Source of the DNA: Dyadobacter sp. SG02
GTDB taxonomy: Bacteria > Bacteroidota > Bacteroidia > Cytophagales > Spirosomataceae
Direction: 5' to 3'
Length of the DNA: 64,000 bases
Assembly: GCF_900109045.1 (NCBI RefSeq)
Contig: NZ_FNYL01000003.1
Location: 310,001 to 374,000 of the forward strand
Below the pieces are notes generated by a model. That model searched no databases. It was not told the origin of the DNA and saw nothing but the letters and a program-made list of their open reading frames with translations. Positions 32,396 to 42,784 of the stretch are shown piece after piece (within the stretch, counting starts at the first letter, position 1; the number at the start of each line of letters is the position of its first letter). The position numbers and the translations under genes were made by a program.

Positions 32396-35300
32396 ATGTT
32401 AAAATTCCTGAAGGCGCTTGGTAATGGTCTGATCGTGGTTGTCATCTTCGTGCTGCTGGCACTAGGGATCGCTACTACCGCATTACAGCTCCCTTCGGTG
32501 CAAACCTGGGCCGTAGGCTACCTCACGGCCGATATTTCAGGCAAACTCGGGTATCCCATCACCATCGGGAAGGTCAATATCAAATGGTTCGACGTGGTGT
32601 CGCTCGAAGAGGTTTCGGTTAAAGATTCCTCCGGCGCGGATATGATCGACGTCGGCCGGCTGGATGTAAACCTGAATGTCAACAACATTATCCGCGACTC
32701 GGCGAAGGAGATTTTTCTCGACGAGGTCAATGTATACCGACCGAATGTACATTTGGTCATCGTACCCAAGTCGGGAGACCTCAATATCGACGGCTTCATC
32801 GCCCGCATTAACGAGCTCACTGCACCAGCTGTACCCCGGCCACCCAATGCACCCGAAAACAATACGCCTTTCATCATCGGCAAAGCAAAGGTCATCGACG
32901 GCACATTCGGTTACGACGACCCCCGCCAGCCCCGCGACCGCGGTTCGAGGGTGTTCGATTACTCGCATTTCAGCCTCAGACACCTCTATGGCGAGCTCAG
33001 CGATTTCCTCGTTCAGGGAGATACCATTGCTTTTCGTGCCAAAAACCTGAAAACGGTCGACAAGCAGACCGGCCTGGAAATGCACGACCTCGATACGAAG
33101 TTCCTTTTCTGCCAGAAGAAAATGGAATTGAAAGAGCTCGACGCCCACATCGGCAATTCGCATTTGAAAGACGAAGTGATATTTTACTACAACCGGTCGG
33201 GCGAGCTGGGCGATTTCAATCACAAAATCCGCATGAAAGGGCACCTCACCGGCAGCCGGGTAGATTCGCAGGACCTGGGGTTGTTTTCCAGCTATATAGA
33301 TGGTTTGAATGAAACCTGGCTCATATCGGGCGATTTCAATGGGAAAGTCGATGATTTTGTGCTTTCCAATACGGACTTGCATTTCGGACAGAACAGCAGG
33401 CTCATCGGCGATATCGGTTTCAAAGGGCTACCCAAAATCGAAGGGGTACTGATGGATATCCGGCTGTCGGCGTCCAAAGTCGATCCCGTGGACCTCGTTC
33501 AATATTATCCTGAATGGGACATGCATCCAGAGCTGCAAAAATTCGGTTATACGATACTGGACGGCACTTTTAAAGGAACGCTGGAAGATTTTGCCGTGAA
33601 TGCATCGTCGTCGTCGGAGCTCGGCGAGCTGTCGGGTGACCTCGTTTTCCATATTGCAGACGCCAAAACGACCACCTATTCGGGCGAAGTTAAAACGTCG
33701 GCATTCGGGTTGGGGACTTTGCTGGAAGACGAGGATAACTGGCAGGAGCTCGATTTTGAAGGGAAAGTGTACGGCAAAGGATTGGAACTGTCGGTCGCGT
33801 CAGCGGATATGAATGCGATCGTGCACCGCATCGGTTTCCGGAATTATGATTACAAAAACATCCGGTTGAAAGGCAATTTACAAAACCAGTACTTCAACGG
33901 CCTGGTAAGCGCGCGCGACAGCAACCTGGCCGTGAGCCTCGACGGCGAGTTCGATCTCTCCAAACAGCAGAACATGTTCGATGTCCGGGGCCTGATCGAA
34001 AAGGCCAATTTGAAAGAACTCGGTTTCAGCGAGGACCCGATTACCCTTCGTACGCAGCTGAATGTGAATGTGACTGGAAATACGGTCGATGAACTGGTAG
34101 GCGACGCTAAATTGGTCAATACTTACCTGGTAATGACCAGCAAGGAGCGTAACCTCGTGGTGGATACCCTCGTGTTTTCTTCGAGAAATCAGCTTGGCAA
34201 GCGACGCTTGCAGCTCGACAGCGAATTTCTGACAGCCAAAGTGGAAGGCAATTTCCTGCCGACGCAGGCCTGGAAGGATGTAAGTCAGGTTTTGGATGAA
34301 TATAAACTCTATTTCTTCGAAAACGAGGCCAGCCGGAACGAATACTACGCCCGAAAGCCGCTGAAAATGCTCTCACGCAGGTACCAGATCGACTATTCGG
34401 TGGAAACCTATAATTTGTCGCGGTTCCTGGCATTCCTCAGCCCGGATATTTACATCTCACGCGGCGCGAAGGCGGAGGGGATTTTTAAAATGGACAACAC
34501 GGCCGTACTGACATTCAATGCGTTATCGGACACAGTAAGTTATGGTAAAAACCAGTTTATGAAAGCGGAGGTGGATGTTACTACCTCGAAATTCGTGAAC
34601 AGCGCCGAAGTACTCGCGTCCATTCTCGTGACTTCCGACAAGCAGCAGATCAGCAAGATGGTACCTACCGAGAAAATGGAGCTGGAAGGTACCTGGGACG
34701 TCGATCATATCGATTTCAACGGCGCCATACATCAGGTCAAGAGTTCCAACCGGGCCAATCTGGCGGGTGAGATACGGTTTCTGCCGGCGGGTTTGGATAT
34801 TGGTTTCAAAAATTCGAAGCTGAATCTGCTGGATGAAGAATGGAATGTGCCTTCGGAGAGCCTGATTTCGATCGTCGGCAACGATATGACGATGTCGAAT
34901 CTGGGTTTGGTGAGCGGGAAACAGCGCATTTTCCTCAGCGGAACAGCCTCGGAAGATCCCGATAAGAGTCTTTTGCTGGATATTAAAAACTTTAAGCTGG
35001 CCAGCTTGAATCCCGTTTTCAATACCAAACTGTCGGGCATTATGGACGGCTCGGCGAAGGTAAAGGACATTTATAATAGTGTCATCCTGGATGCGAATTT
35101 CGCGATTGAGGGCCTGGGGTACGGTCAGTACGAGTTTGGTAACCTGCTCGGTACCGGCGACTGGGACCAGACCACCAGCGAATTGCAGATCGACGCCCAG
35201 CTCAACAAGAATGCGCGGCGGGTTTTCAGTCTCGTAGGCTCGTACCGCCCGAAACTCGAAACAAATACCCTGAACCTGAAAGCGATTTTCAATCAGGCGG

Positions 35301-36994
35301 ATTTCAAGGCGCTTGAACCTTTTGCGGAAGGCCTGATATCCGATATCAGCGGAACGGCGCAGGGCGTGGTATCGATCAAGGGTGTGGTCGACGCGCCGGT
35401 ACTGGAAGGATCGCTCACCGTCGACAAGGGCAGGATGAAGTTCGATTACCTGCAATCGGTGTTTACATTCAGTGATAAAATTAACTTTACGGAAAGCGAG
35501 ATTACCGGCAACAATATTCTCGTCACCGATTCCGACGGCAATACGGCTACATTGCGCGGCGGGGTTTTTCATGATGGTTTCAAGTACTTTTCCCTTGGTT
35601 TCAATGCCGACCTTCGCAATTTCAAAATTTTGAATACCACTGCGAAGCACAATGAAATGTTCTACGGAACGGCTTACGTAACCGGCCCGGTGGCAGTCTA
35701 CGGCCCGATCGATAACCTGAACATTGAGGCCAATGTGACCAGTAACAAGGGTACTCGCATTTATATTCCGCTGGATGGTGCCACCGAAGTGGTTACACAG
35801 GATTATATCCAGTTTGTGAGCAAAATGACGCCTGCCGACAGTACTACCGGCACTCGCGTCGATTCCGTAGCCCGGAGCCAGATCGCCGGAGGGATCAAAA
35901 TGGATTTCAATTTCAACCTCACGCCCGACGCGACCTGCGAAATCATCTTCGACAGGCAAACCGGCGACGTGCTGCGTGGCAATGGCAGCGGCCGTCTCAA
36001 CCTGAACATCGATACCCAGGGTGACTTTACAATGGCGGGTACCTACGAGATCGAGAAGGGGGAGTACAATTTCACCTTGCAGAATGTCATCAACAAGAAA
36101 TTCAGTATCAAGCCGGGAAGCCGGATCGTCTGGGCGGGTGACCCTTACGGCGCACAACTCGATGTAAAGGCAGGGTACACGCAAATGGTGTCGCTGGCAG
36201 GCGTGCTGCCGAATACCAGCAACCTCGGCGGCAACAGCGGTGACGCATTGTCGAGAAGATATCCTGTGGAAGTAACCATCGGATTGTCGGAGCGGCTGAT
36301 GTCGCCTACGATCAAGTACGACCTCAAAATCCTCGATAACCCCTCGCTCAGCACTTACCGCGGGCAATTGGAAGCATTTCAGAACAAACTGAAATCCGAC
36401 GAACAGGAGCTGAGCCGGCAGGTGAGCAGCCTGCTGGTCGTAAACCAGCTATTGCCCGAAAGCAGCCTGGCGACGGTGGGCGGCCAGAACTTCCTCGGAA
36501 GCAGCATCAGCGAGCTGGTATCGAACCAGATCAGTCGCTGGGCCTCGGGTATCAACGAAAACCTTGAAGTGGGCGTTTCGGGCCTCTCACTCGACCAGAA
36601 TGCATTGAATAACCTGCAACTCCGCTTCTCCTACCGCTTCCTGAACGACCGTTTCCGTGTGACGCGCGACGGACGTTTTACTTCGGGCACGCAGTCGCAA
36701 ACCGGTGCTTCGCAGTACGACGCAGCGAGCTTGCTCGGTGAATGGACTTTGGAATATTGGTTGAATGCGAAAGGTTCGGTGCGGGTGAAAGCCTATAACC
36801 GCAATATCCAGAACAGCCTCCTGATCAACACCGGTACCTTCACCACCGGCGGTGTGAGCATGCAATTTACCCACAGCTTCAACCGCTTCACCCGCGCCCC
36901 GAGACCGGGCGTGCGGATACCTTTCCTGCCTGCTGACTCTACCCGGCAGGATACGACCGGAAAGCTGATTTCAGAAAAAGATACTACGCGCTAG
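32396..36994 (+). CDS. TamB/YtfN-family translocation and assembly module protein
   Basis: This 1532-residue protein is anchored by one N-terminal transmembrane segment (about 9-30, LIVVVIFVLLALG). The long rest has AsmA/TamB-like beta-rich repeats expected to form a hydrophobic groove spanning the periplasm. The C-terminal DUF490/TamB domain is recognisable (about 1100-1480; MAGTYEIEKGEYNFTLQN and GTYKGQLEAF-like stretches). Such proteins transport phospholipids or help assemble outer-membrane proteins. The end overlaps the convergent thioesterase gene by 11 bp. Confidence 0.9.
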   Translation: MLKFLKALGNGLIVVVIFVLLALGIATTALQLPSVQTWAVGYLTADISGKLGYPITIGKVNIKWFDVVSLEEVSVKDSSGADMIDVGRLDVNLNVNNIIRDSAKEIFLDEVNVYRPNVHLVIVPKSGDLNIDGFIARINELTAPAVPRPPNAPENNTPFIIGKAKVIDGTFGYDDPRQPRDRGSRVFDYSHFSLRHLYGELSDFLVQGDTIAFRAKNLKTVDKQTGLEMHDLDTKFLFCQKKMELKELDAHIGNSHLKDEVIFYYNRSGELGDFNHKIRMKGHLTGSRVDSQDLGLFSSYIDGLNETWLISGDFNGKVDDFVLSNTDLHFGQNSRLIGDIGFKGLPKIEGVLMDIRLSASKVDPVDLVQYYPEWDMHPELQKFGYTILDGTFKGTLEDFAVNASSSSELGELSGDLVFHIADAKTTTYSGEVKTSAFGLGTLLEDEDNWQELDFEGKVYGKGLELSVASADMNAIVHRIGFRNYDYKNIRLKGNLQNQYFNGLVSARDSNLAVSLDGEFDLSKQQNMFDVRGLIEKANLKELGFSEDPITLRTQLNVNVTGNTVDELVGDAKLVNTYLVMTSKERNLVVDTLVFSSRNQLGKRRLQLDSEFLTAKVEGNFLPTQAWKDVSQVLDEYKLYFFENEASRNEYYARKPLKMLSRRYQIDYSVETYNLSRFLAFLSPDIYISRGAKAEGIFKMDNTAVLTFNALSDTVSYGKNQFMKAEVDVTTSKFVNSAEVLASILVTSDKQQISKMVPTEKMELEGTWDVDHIDFNGAIHQVKSSNRANLAGEIRFLPAGLDIGFKNSKLNLLDEEWNVPSESLISIVGNDMTMSNLGLVSGKQRIFLSGTASEDPDKSLLLDIKNFKLASLNPVFNTKLSGIMDGSAKVKDIYNSVILDANFAIEGLGYGQYEFGNLLGTGDWDQTTSELQIDAQLNKNARRVFSLVGSYRPKLETNTLNLKAIFNQADFKALEPFAEGLISDISGTAQGVVSIKGVVDAPVLEGSLTVDKGRMKFDYLQSVFTFSDKINFTESEITGNNILVTDSDGNTATLRGGVFHDGFKYFSLGFNADLRNFKILNTTAKHNEMFYGTAYVTGPVAVYGPIDNLNIEANVTSNKGTRIYIPLDGATEVVTQDYIQFVSKMTPADSTTGTRVDSVARSQIAGGIKMDFNFNLTPDATCEIIFDRQTGDVLRGNGSGRLNLNIDTQGDFTMAGTYEIEKGEYNFTLQNVINKKFSIKPGSRIVWAGDPYGAQLDVKAGYTQMVSLAGVLPNTSNLGGNSGDALSRRYPVEVTIGLSERLMSPTIKYDLKILDNPSLSTYRGQLEAFQNKLKSDEQELSRQVSSLLVVNQLLPESSLATVGGQNFLGSSISELVSNQISRWASGINENLEVGVSGLSLDQNALNNLQLRFSYRFLNDRFRVTRDGRFTSGTQSQTGASQYDAASLLGEWTLEYWLNAKGSVRVKAYNRNIQNSLLINTGTFTTGGVSMQFTHSFNRFTRAPRPGVRIPFLPADSTRQDTTGKLISEKDTTR

Positions 36995-37511
36995 CCGCTG
37001 CCGCTAACTCCTGCTTGATCGCGTGAATGCGGTCATTGAAATGCAGGTTCGGGAAATTGACACCGGGTACGCAGGTAGCGGTCAGGTAATCCATGATTTC
37101 CTGCGGATGCGGCACGCGCTGACCTGTGGCTACATTGATATGCTTGGAGGTAGTCCAAAGCACGGTTTTGAGCTCGGTGCGGAGGTCGTTGGTCATGAAG
37201 TACTCGGTCACCATCGTATCTTCATTGTAAAAGATCACGCGCGAGGTAATGCGTACCCACTCGCTGATGCGCGCGGGCCTTACGTACGCGATCTGGTGCT
37301 GGTACACGACCCAGCTCGTGCGCAGCTCGCGGAACATCGCTTCAAAACTGAAACCATACAACTTGGAAACCTGGTCCTCCCGCGCATTGAAGAAGTAATC
37401 AAAATATTTGGAGTTGTTCAAATGCATCAGCGGATCGCAATCCTGGAAACGGATGATCACCCTCGATTCCGCTTCGACGGGCATGTCGGCTAGTTTGGCA
37501 GTAAACAGCAT
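36984..37511 (-). CDS. Acyl-CoA thioesterase-like hot-dog protein
   Basis: This 175-residue cytoplasmic protein has the 4HBT hot-dog signature IRFQDCDPLMHLNNSKYF (about 20-37), in which an Asp and the H-L-N motif form the active site. The family hydrolyses acyl-CoA or related thioesters; the substrate is not known. Its coding end overlaps the convergent tamB-like gene by 11 bp. Confidence 0.88.
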   Translation of the reverse strand: MLFTAKLADMPVEAESRVIIRFQDCDPLMHLNNSKYFDYFFNAREDQVSKLYGFSFEAMFRELRTSWVVYQHQIAYVRPARISEWVRITSRVIFYNEDTMVTEYFMTNDLRTELKTVLWTTSKHINVATGQRVPHPQEIMDYLTATCVPGVNFPNLHFNDRIHAIKQELAAAASA

Positions 37512-37538
37512 GGTTTTTAATTTATCTTGTTAGAAGTG

Positions 37539-37934
37539 TCATTCCCCGCGGTACCGCACAGCCAGCCCGCTCAGCATATAGCCTTCCTTGTTCACGCTCG
37601 TGTAGTATTTGTATTTGACATTGATAATCGCGTCGGCACCGATTTTCTGGGCTTTCATGACCAGCCTGGCGGTCAGGAGTTCTTTCGTTTTGGCGTCATT
37701 TCCGCGGAACATCATCCTTTTGTCTTTCGTCTGATCGGCCGTCAGCGAATCCTCGCTGCCGATCTCTACCACCGCCAGTTCGGAATAGGGACGTTCGAGC
37801 GGCTGGTTATCGTACAGGACTTCGATCGGGTATTTGGTATTCGATGAAATCGGTATCCCGTTGCCGGCGCAGGCGGATAGCAGTGCGGCTGCGAGGAAGG
37901 AAAACAGGATCGGGGCTTTTTTAATCGTAATCAT
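37539..37934 (-). CDS. Small lipoprotein of unknown function
   Basis: This 131-residue protein has a signal peptide and a lipobox LSAC (Cys about 22). The mature part contains AQKIGADAIINVKYKYY near residue 93-107, a pattern shared with heavy-metal-binding/YbjQ-like families (IGADAV-type), but the match is weak. It lies 27 bp from the thioesterase gene on the same strand. Confidence 0.75.
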   Translation of the reverse strand: MITIKKAPILFSFLAAALLSACAGNGIPISSNTKYPIEVLYDNQPLERPYSELAVVEIGSEDSLTADQTKDKRMMFRGNDAKTKELLTARLVMKAQKIGADAIINVKYKYYTSVNKEGYMLSGLAVRYRGE

Positions 37935-38101
37935 TCGCTAAAAATGAGGGACATATTTAAGAACTGTATGCAACCAGTACACGCCGGATACGACATTATG
38001 TTGCAACGTATATTATTTTACCATTTGTCACCAATCCATTGGTAAATGTGATATTCTGCATTATTTTCAAGGATTATAAATCTAAACTAATTGATTTTAA
38101 T

Positions 38102-40912
38102 ATGGTCATGAAATCTAAAAGAACAAATTTGTTCAGGCAGGGTTCGCTCGTCGGAATGATGCTTGCCGCCATGCTGGCAATGCCCTCCGAAGCGCAACAG
38201 TTGCCGAAAGGGGTTACGAAAGTAACGTCGGTTGAAGGGATTACCGAATACAATCTCGAAAACGGCCTGAAAGTACTGATGTTCCCCGATCCATCGAAGC
38301 CGACCATTACGGTGAACGTCACCTATCTCGTGGGTTCACGCCATGAAGGTTATGGAGAAACGGGTATGGCGCATTTGCTCGAACACCTTGTATTCAAAGG
38401 TTCCCCGAAGCATACCAATATCCCGCAGGAACTTACCGAGCACGGCGCGCGCCCGAACGGTACCACCTGGTATGACCGAACCAATTATTTTGAAACCTTC
38501 TCGGCCTCTGACGAAAACCTGAAATGGGCGCTCGACCTCGAATCCGACCGGATGGTGAACTCGTTTATCGCCAAGAAGGACCTTGACAGCGAATTCAGCG
38601 TCGTACGCAACGAGTTCGAATCGGGGGAAAACAGCCCGTTCCGCGTGCTCATGCAGCGGGTCATTTCGGGAGGTTACCTGTGGCATAACTACGGAAAATC
38701 GACGATCGGTAACCGCTCCGACATCGAGCGCGTGCCTATTGACAACCTGCAAGCATTCTATAAAAGATATTATCAGCCCGACAATGCCGTGCTGACCGTC
38801 GCCGGCAAGATCGACGAGCCCAAAACATTGGCATTGATCAACGATTATTTTGGTAAAATTCCAAAACCAACCCGCGTCCTTCCGCATTCATACACGGTGG
38901 AGCCTACCCAGGACGGCGAGCGCTTTGTGGAGCTGAAAAGGACCGGCGACGTGCAAATGCTGATGGCGATGTACCACATTATGCCCGGCTCGCACGCCGA
39001 TTACCCGGCCATGGAGGTGCTCACAGAGGTGCTTACCACCGAACCGAACGGCAGATTGTACAAAAACCTTGTCGATACCAAAAAGGCATCGTCGCAATTT
39101 GGATACACATTCCAGTTGTTTGATCCGGGTTTTGTATTGTTCGGGGCTGAAATTTTGAAAGAGAAGTCACTGGACGAGGCGAAGAAAGCATTTACCGCTA
39201 CGCTCGATTCTACGGCGACGTTCAAACCTTCCAAGGAAGATGTTGAAAGAGCGAAAACGACTATCCTCAAAAACTGGGACCTCGAATTCCGGAACTCGGA
39301 AAGGGTGGGATTGAGCATCAGCGAGTCCATCGCTACCGGAGACTGGCGCCTTGCATTCCTCTTCCGCGACAATATCCGCAAAGTAACGCCCGAGGACGTG
39401 GCCAAGGTTGCGCAATATTATTTCAAACCGTCCAACCGTACGCTCGGAACGTTTACGCCGGAAGCTAATCCGGTGCGCGCCGAAATTCCCGAAGCACCGA
39501 AAGTGGCCGATCTGGTGAAGGACTATAAAGGAGAAGCCGTGGTAGCGGAAGGAGAAGCATTCGATCCGTCACCGGCGAATGTGGAAAGTCGTACTGCACG
39601 GGTAGAGAAAGCCAATACCATTGAAACCGCATTGCTCCCTAAAAAGACTCGCGGTAATGTTGTGGCTGCGCGTATTACATTGCGTTACGGCGACGAGAAG
39701 AGCCTGCAAAACAAGGTGGCCATTTCCGACCTGACCGGCTCGATGCTCGACAAAGGTACCAAAACCAAGACCCGCCAGCAGGTGAAAGACGAGTTCGACC
39801 GCCTGAAAGCGCGCGTGAGCTTCTTCGGCGCTGCCAACCAGGCCGGTGCCAGCATTGAAACGACTAAGGAAAATCTGCCGGCAGTCGTAAAACTGGTAGC
39901 GGAAGTGCTGAAAACGCCTGCATTCGATGAAAACGAGTTTGAAAAACTCAAACAGGAAGAACTCGCGGGCATCGAATCGCAGCGCAGTGAACCACAGGCG
40001 ATCGCATTCAACGAGTACCGCCGCATTGTTTCGCCTTATGCCAAAAGCGATATCCGCTATGTAGGCACGTTCGATGAGGATGTGGAAAGTATTAAAACGA
40101 CGACGATCGATCAGATCCGCCAGTTCCACAAGGATTTTTATGGCGCCAACAATGCCTCTGCCACAGTGGTGGGCGACTTCGATAAAGACGCGATCCAGAA
40201 AATCCTGAACGACGAGTTCGGAAGCTGGAAGAGCGCCAAGCCTTTCACCCGCATTGCATCGCCTTACCAGACTGTGAAACCGGAAAACAAGTCCATTGAA
40301 GCGCCAGACAAGGCCAATGCGATGTTTGTAGCGGGGTTGAATATGCCATTGCAAGACACCGACCCCGATTACCCGGCGTTGATCATGGGTAACTATATGC
40401 TCGGCGGCGGCTTCCTGAATTCACGTCTGGCGACACGTATTCGTCAGAAAGAAGGGTTGAGCTATGGCGTAGGCTCGCAGTTCTCAGCCAGTCCGCTGGA
40501 TAAGAACGGTACATTTATGTCGTACGCCATTTACGCGCCTCAGAATGCGGAGAAACTGGAAGCGGCATTCAAGGAGGAGATCGATAAGGTCATGAAGGAA
40601 GGCTTCACGGCGGACGAGTTGAAAGCCGCGAAATCGGGTTACCTGCAATCGCGGCAGGTAGCGCGCTCGCAGGATGCGTCGCTTACCACGACACTCACGA
40701 GCAACCTGTATTTGAACCGTACCATGCAATGGGATGCCGATTTTGAGAAAAAAATTGAAGCATTGACGCCGGATCAGATCAAAGCCGCATTCAATAAACA
40801 CATTGATTATAATAAACTTGTGATCATCAAGGCTGGTGATTTCGAGAAGGCCAAAAAAGGCCCTCAATCCGCCGGAGCTCCTGCGCAGTTGGGCGGAAGC
40901 GATAAAAAGTAA
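38102..40912 (+). CDS. M16-family zinc peptidase (insulinase/pitrilysin)
   Basis: This 936-residue protein is exported through an N-terminal hydrophobic segment (about 12-31, ending SEAQQ). The first M16 domain has the inverted zinc motif HLLEH (H91, E94, H95) and the third ligand E171 in VVRNEFESG, 76 residues later. A second, inactive-looking M16 half follows (about 515-930). These proteases degrade small peptides in the periplasm or serve as processing enzymes. The start is at ATG 38102, because earlier in-frame codons would place a hydrophobic stretch before a normal signal peptide. A hairpin terminator follows at 40939-40964. Confidence 0.9.
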   Translation: MVMKSKRTNLFRQGSLVGMMLAAMLAMPSEAQQLPKGVTKVTSVEGITEYNLENGLKVLMFPDPSKPTITVNVTYLVGSRHEGYGETGMAHLLEHLVFKGSPKHTNIPQELTEHGARPNGTTWYDRTNYFETFSASDENLKWALDLESDRMVNSFIAKKDLDSEFSVVRNEFESGENSPFRVLMQRVISGGYLWHNYGKSTIGNRSDIERVPIDNLQAFYKRYYQPDNAVLTVAGKIDEPKTLALINDYFGKIPKPTRVLPHSYTVEPTQDGERFVELKRTGDVQMLMAMYHIMPGSHADYPAMEVLTEVLTTEPNGRLYKNLVDTKKASSQFGYTFQLFDPGFVLFGAEILKEKSLDEAKKAFTATLDSTATFKPSKEDVERAKTTILKNWDLEFRNSERVGLSISESIATGDWRLAFLFRDNIRKVTPEDVAKVAQYYFKPSNRTLGTFTPEANPVRAEIPEAPKVADLVKDYKGEAVVAEGEAFDPSPANVESRTARVEKANTIETALLPKKTRGNVVAARITLRYGDEKSLQNKVAISDLTGSMLDKGTKTKTRQQVKDEFDRLKARVSFFGAANQAGASIETTKENLPAVVKLVAEVLKTPAFDENEFEKLKQEELAGIESQRSEPQAIAFNEYRRIVSPYAKSDIRYVGTFDEDVESIKTTTIDQIRQFHKDFYGANNASATVVGDFDKDAIQKILNDEFGSWKSAKPFTRIASPYQTVKPENKSIEAPDKANAMFVAGLNMPLQDTDPDYPALIMGNYMLGGGFLNSRLATRIRQKEGLSYGVGSQFSASPLDKNGTFMSYAIYAPQNAEKLEAAFKEEIDKVMKEGFTADELKAAKSGYLQSRQVARSQDASLTTTLTSNLYLNRTMQWDADFEKKIEALTPDQIKAAFNKHIDYNKLVIIKAGDFEKAKKGPQSAGAPAQLGGSDKK

Positions 40913-40938
40913 GATTAAAATAAAATTAAGATTCAGGG

Positions 40939-40972
40939 AACCGGACGTGAAAAGCACGCCGGTTTTCTGCTT
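40939..40972 (+). terminator. Terminator after the M16 gene
   Basis: A stem with one bulge (40939-40949 with 40955-40964, loop AAAAG) is followed by a T-rich stretch. It lies 27 bp after the peptidase stop. Confidence 0.7.
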
Positions 40973-40990
40973 TTAACCGTAGTACATCTT

Positions 40991-40998
40991 TATCTTTG
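40991..40998 (+). promoter_or_regulatory. Candidate -7 box for the first PafA-type gene
   Basis: TATCTTTG is a full match to the Bacteroidota TAnnTTTG box, 44 bp before the ATG. The -33 region is T-rich but lacks an exact TTTG. Confidence 0.45.
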
Positions 40999-41041
40999 CC
41001 GAGTATTTACACGGAACCTTACTGCTGTCATTAGCAACGCA

Positions 41042-42712
41042 ATGAAATTGATCTACCATCCGCTTCTCAGAGTTTTGTTCGCCGGGCTCGTTCTGAGCCA
41101 ACCTGTTTTTGCTCAAACCAAGACCCAGACAACTGCCGCTACCAAGCTGGCAAGGCCTAAACTGGTGGTCGGTATGGTTGTCGACCAGATGCGTTACGAT
41201 TACCTGTACCGCTATTATGACAAATACAAAGAGGGCGGTTTAAAGAGACTTATTAATGAAGGTTTCAACTGCCGGAATAACCATTATCATTACGCATTGA
41301 CTGTAACTGCCGCCGGCCACTCGGCGGTTTACACGGGTTCGATGCCTGCCATGAACGGCATCGTCGGCAACGACTGGTACGATGCCGCACAGGCCAAAAA
41401 TGTGTATTGCACGGACGACGCCAGTGTGGCGACGGTGGGTAGCAACAATGTGACGGTCGGTAAAATGTCGCCGAAAAACCTGCTGGTAACTACCGTAACC
41501 GACCAGCTTCGCATTGCCACGAATTTCCGCTCGAAAACCATTGGTGTAGCGATCAAAGACCGCGCTTCCATTTTGCCGGCGGGCCATGCGGCATCAGGCG
41601 CCTATTGGTTCGATTCCAAAACCGGGAATTTCGTGACGAGTACCTATTATACCAATACATTGCCGCAATGGGTAACCGATTACAACAGCCTGAAAAAGCC
41701 CGCCGAATACATGGGCAAAGGCTGGAATACGCTGCTGCCGATTGCAGAATATACCCAGAGCTCGCCGGACGATGTAGCCTGGGAAGGCAAGCTCTCGACC
41801 GCGACCAAACCCGTATTCCCGCATGATCTCACAGGTAATGCAGGCGACGCGTACGGCCCGATGACCACTTCGCCCTGGGGTAACACCATTACCAAGGAAA
41901 TGGCTATCGCGGCCATTAAAGGTGAAAACCTCGGCAAGGGCGCCGATACCGACTTCCTGGCAGTGAGCTTTTCATCGCCCGACCGCATTGGCCATATGTT
42001 CGGCCCTAACTCGGTGGAGCAGGAGGACGATTATTTGAAACTTGACCGGGAGTTTGCCGATTTCTTCACCTTCCTGGATAGCTGGGCCGGAAAGGGTAAC
42101 TACACCGTGTTCCTCACTGCCGACCACGGCGCAATGGACGTGCCCGCATTCTGGCAGGAGCATAAGTTGCCGGCGGGATTGATGAATGCCACTACTTTGA
42201 CCCGTACCATTGTGAAAACATTGAATGATGCCTACGGCGAGGCGGAGTATGTTTCCGCATTTGAAAACTACCAGCTTTACCTTAACAAGGCGCTCCTGAA
42301 AGAGAAGAAGATCACCGTTGCGGATGTGTACCAGACATTACGCGATGCGTTGCTCGCCGTGGATGGCGTGGCCGATGTGATCAACCTGCGCGATATGGGT
42401 AAAGCGCCTTTGAATACCTACCAGTTGGAGCTGTTTAAAAACAATATCAATGCCAAACGCAGCGGCGACTTGCAGGTATTGCTGCAACCGGGCTGGTTTG
42501 CCTCGACCATGAGCACCGGTACCGACCACGGCACTCCTTACAACTACGACACGCACGTGCCTTTCCTGCTTTACGGCTGGGGGATCAACAAGGGCGAAAC
42601 GCTTCGCCGCACTTCCATTGCCGATATTGCACCTACCATTTCGGCATTGCTGCACATTCTGCCCCCGAGCGGCAATGTGGGTAACCCGGTGCAGGAAGCA
42701 TTGAAAAAGTAA
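41042..42712 (+). CDS. PafA-type alkaline phosphatase, copy 1
   Basis: This 556-residue exported enzyme (signal peptide 1-25, ending PVFAQ) belongs to the nucleotide pyrophosphatase/alkaline phosphatase superfamily. Metal ligand D48 lies in VVDQMRYDY. The nucleophile is T89 in TVTAAGH. N110, K172 and R174 keep the spacings of the PafA phosphatase residues (nucleophile T79, N100, K162, R164), which is the pattern of a broad phosphomonoesterase. The product hydrolyses phosphate monoesters in the periplasm. A second copy follows 72 bp downstream, after a terminator. Confidence 0.93.
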   Translation: MKLIYHPLLRVLFAGLVLSQPVFAQTKTQTTAATKLARPKLVVGMVVDQMRYDYLYRYYDKYKEGGLKRLINEGFNCRNNHYHYALTVTAAGHSAVYTGSMPAMNGIVGNDWYDAAQAKNVYCTDDASVATVGSNNVTVGKMSPKNLLVTTVTDQLRIATNFRSKTIGVAIKDRASILPAGHAASGAYWFDSKTGNFVTSTYYTNTLPQWVTDYNSLKKPAEYMGKGWNTLLPIAEYTQSSPDDVAWEGKLSTATKPVFPHDLTGNAGDAYGPMTTSPWGNTITKEMAIAAIKGENLGKGADTDFLAVSFSSPDRIGHMFGPNSVEQEDDYLKLDREFADFFTFLDSWAGKGNYTVFLTADHGAMDVPAFWQEHKLPAGLMNATTLTRTIVKTLNDAYGEAEYVSAFENYQLYLNKALLKEKKITVADVYQTLRDALLAVDGVADVINLRDMGKAPLNTYQLELFKNNINAKRSGDLQVLLQPGWFASTMSTGTDHGTPYNYDTHVPFLLYGWGINKGETLRRTSIADIAPTISALLHILPPSGNVGNPVQEALKK

Positions 42713-42729
42713 TCTGAAAAAAATATCCG

Positions 42730-42762
42730 CTGCGGGACCATCTCGGGTTCCGCAGTTTTTTT
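42730..42762 (+). terminator. Terminator between the two PafA-type genes
   Basis: A 6-bp CTGCGG/CCGCAG stem (42730-42735 with 42750-42755) and a 7-base T-run lie between the two phosphatase genes, so each may have its own transcript. Confidence 0.7.
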
Positions 42763-42784
42763 GTTTTATCTAAATCCTTTCATT

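Noticed and set aside
34523..36367. 614-codon minus-strand frame inside the TamB-like gene
   Set aside because: It is an antisense shadow of a GC-rich gene; its translation is Arg/His-rich without a family pattern.
42761..42784. TTG at 42761 as start of PafA copy 2
   Set aside because: It sits in the T-run of the preceding terminator; GTG 42785 gives a clean signal peptide.
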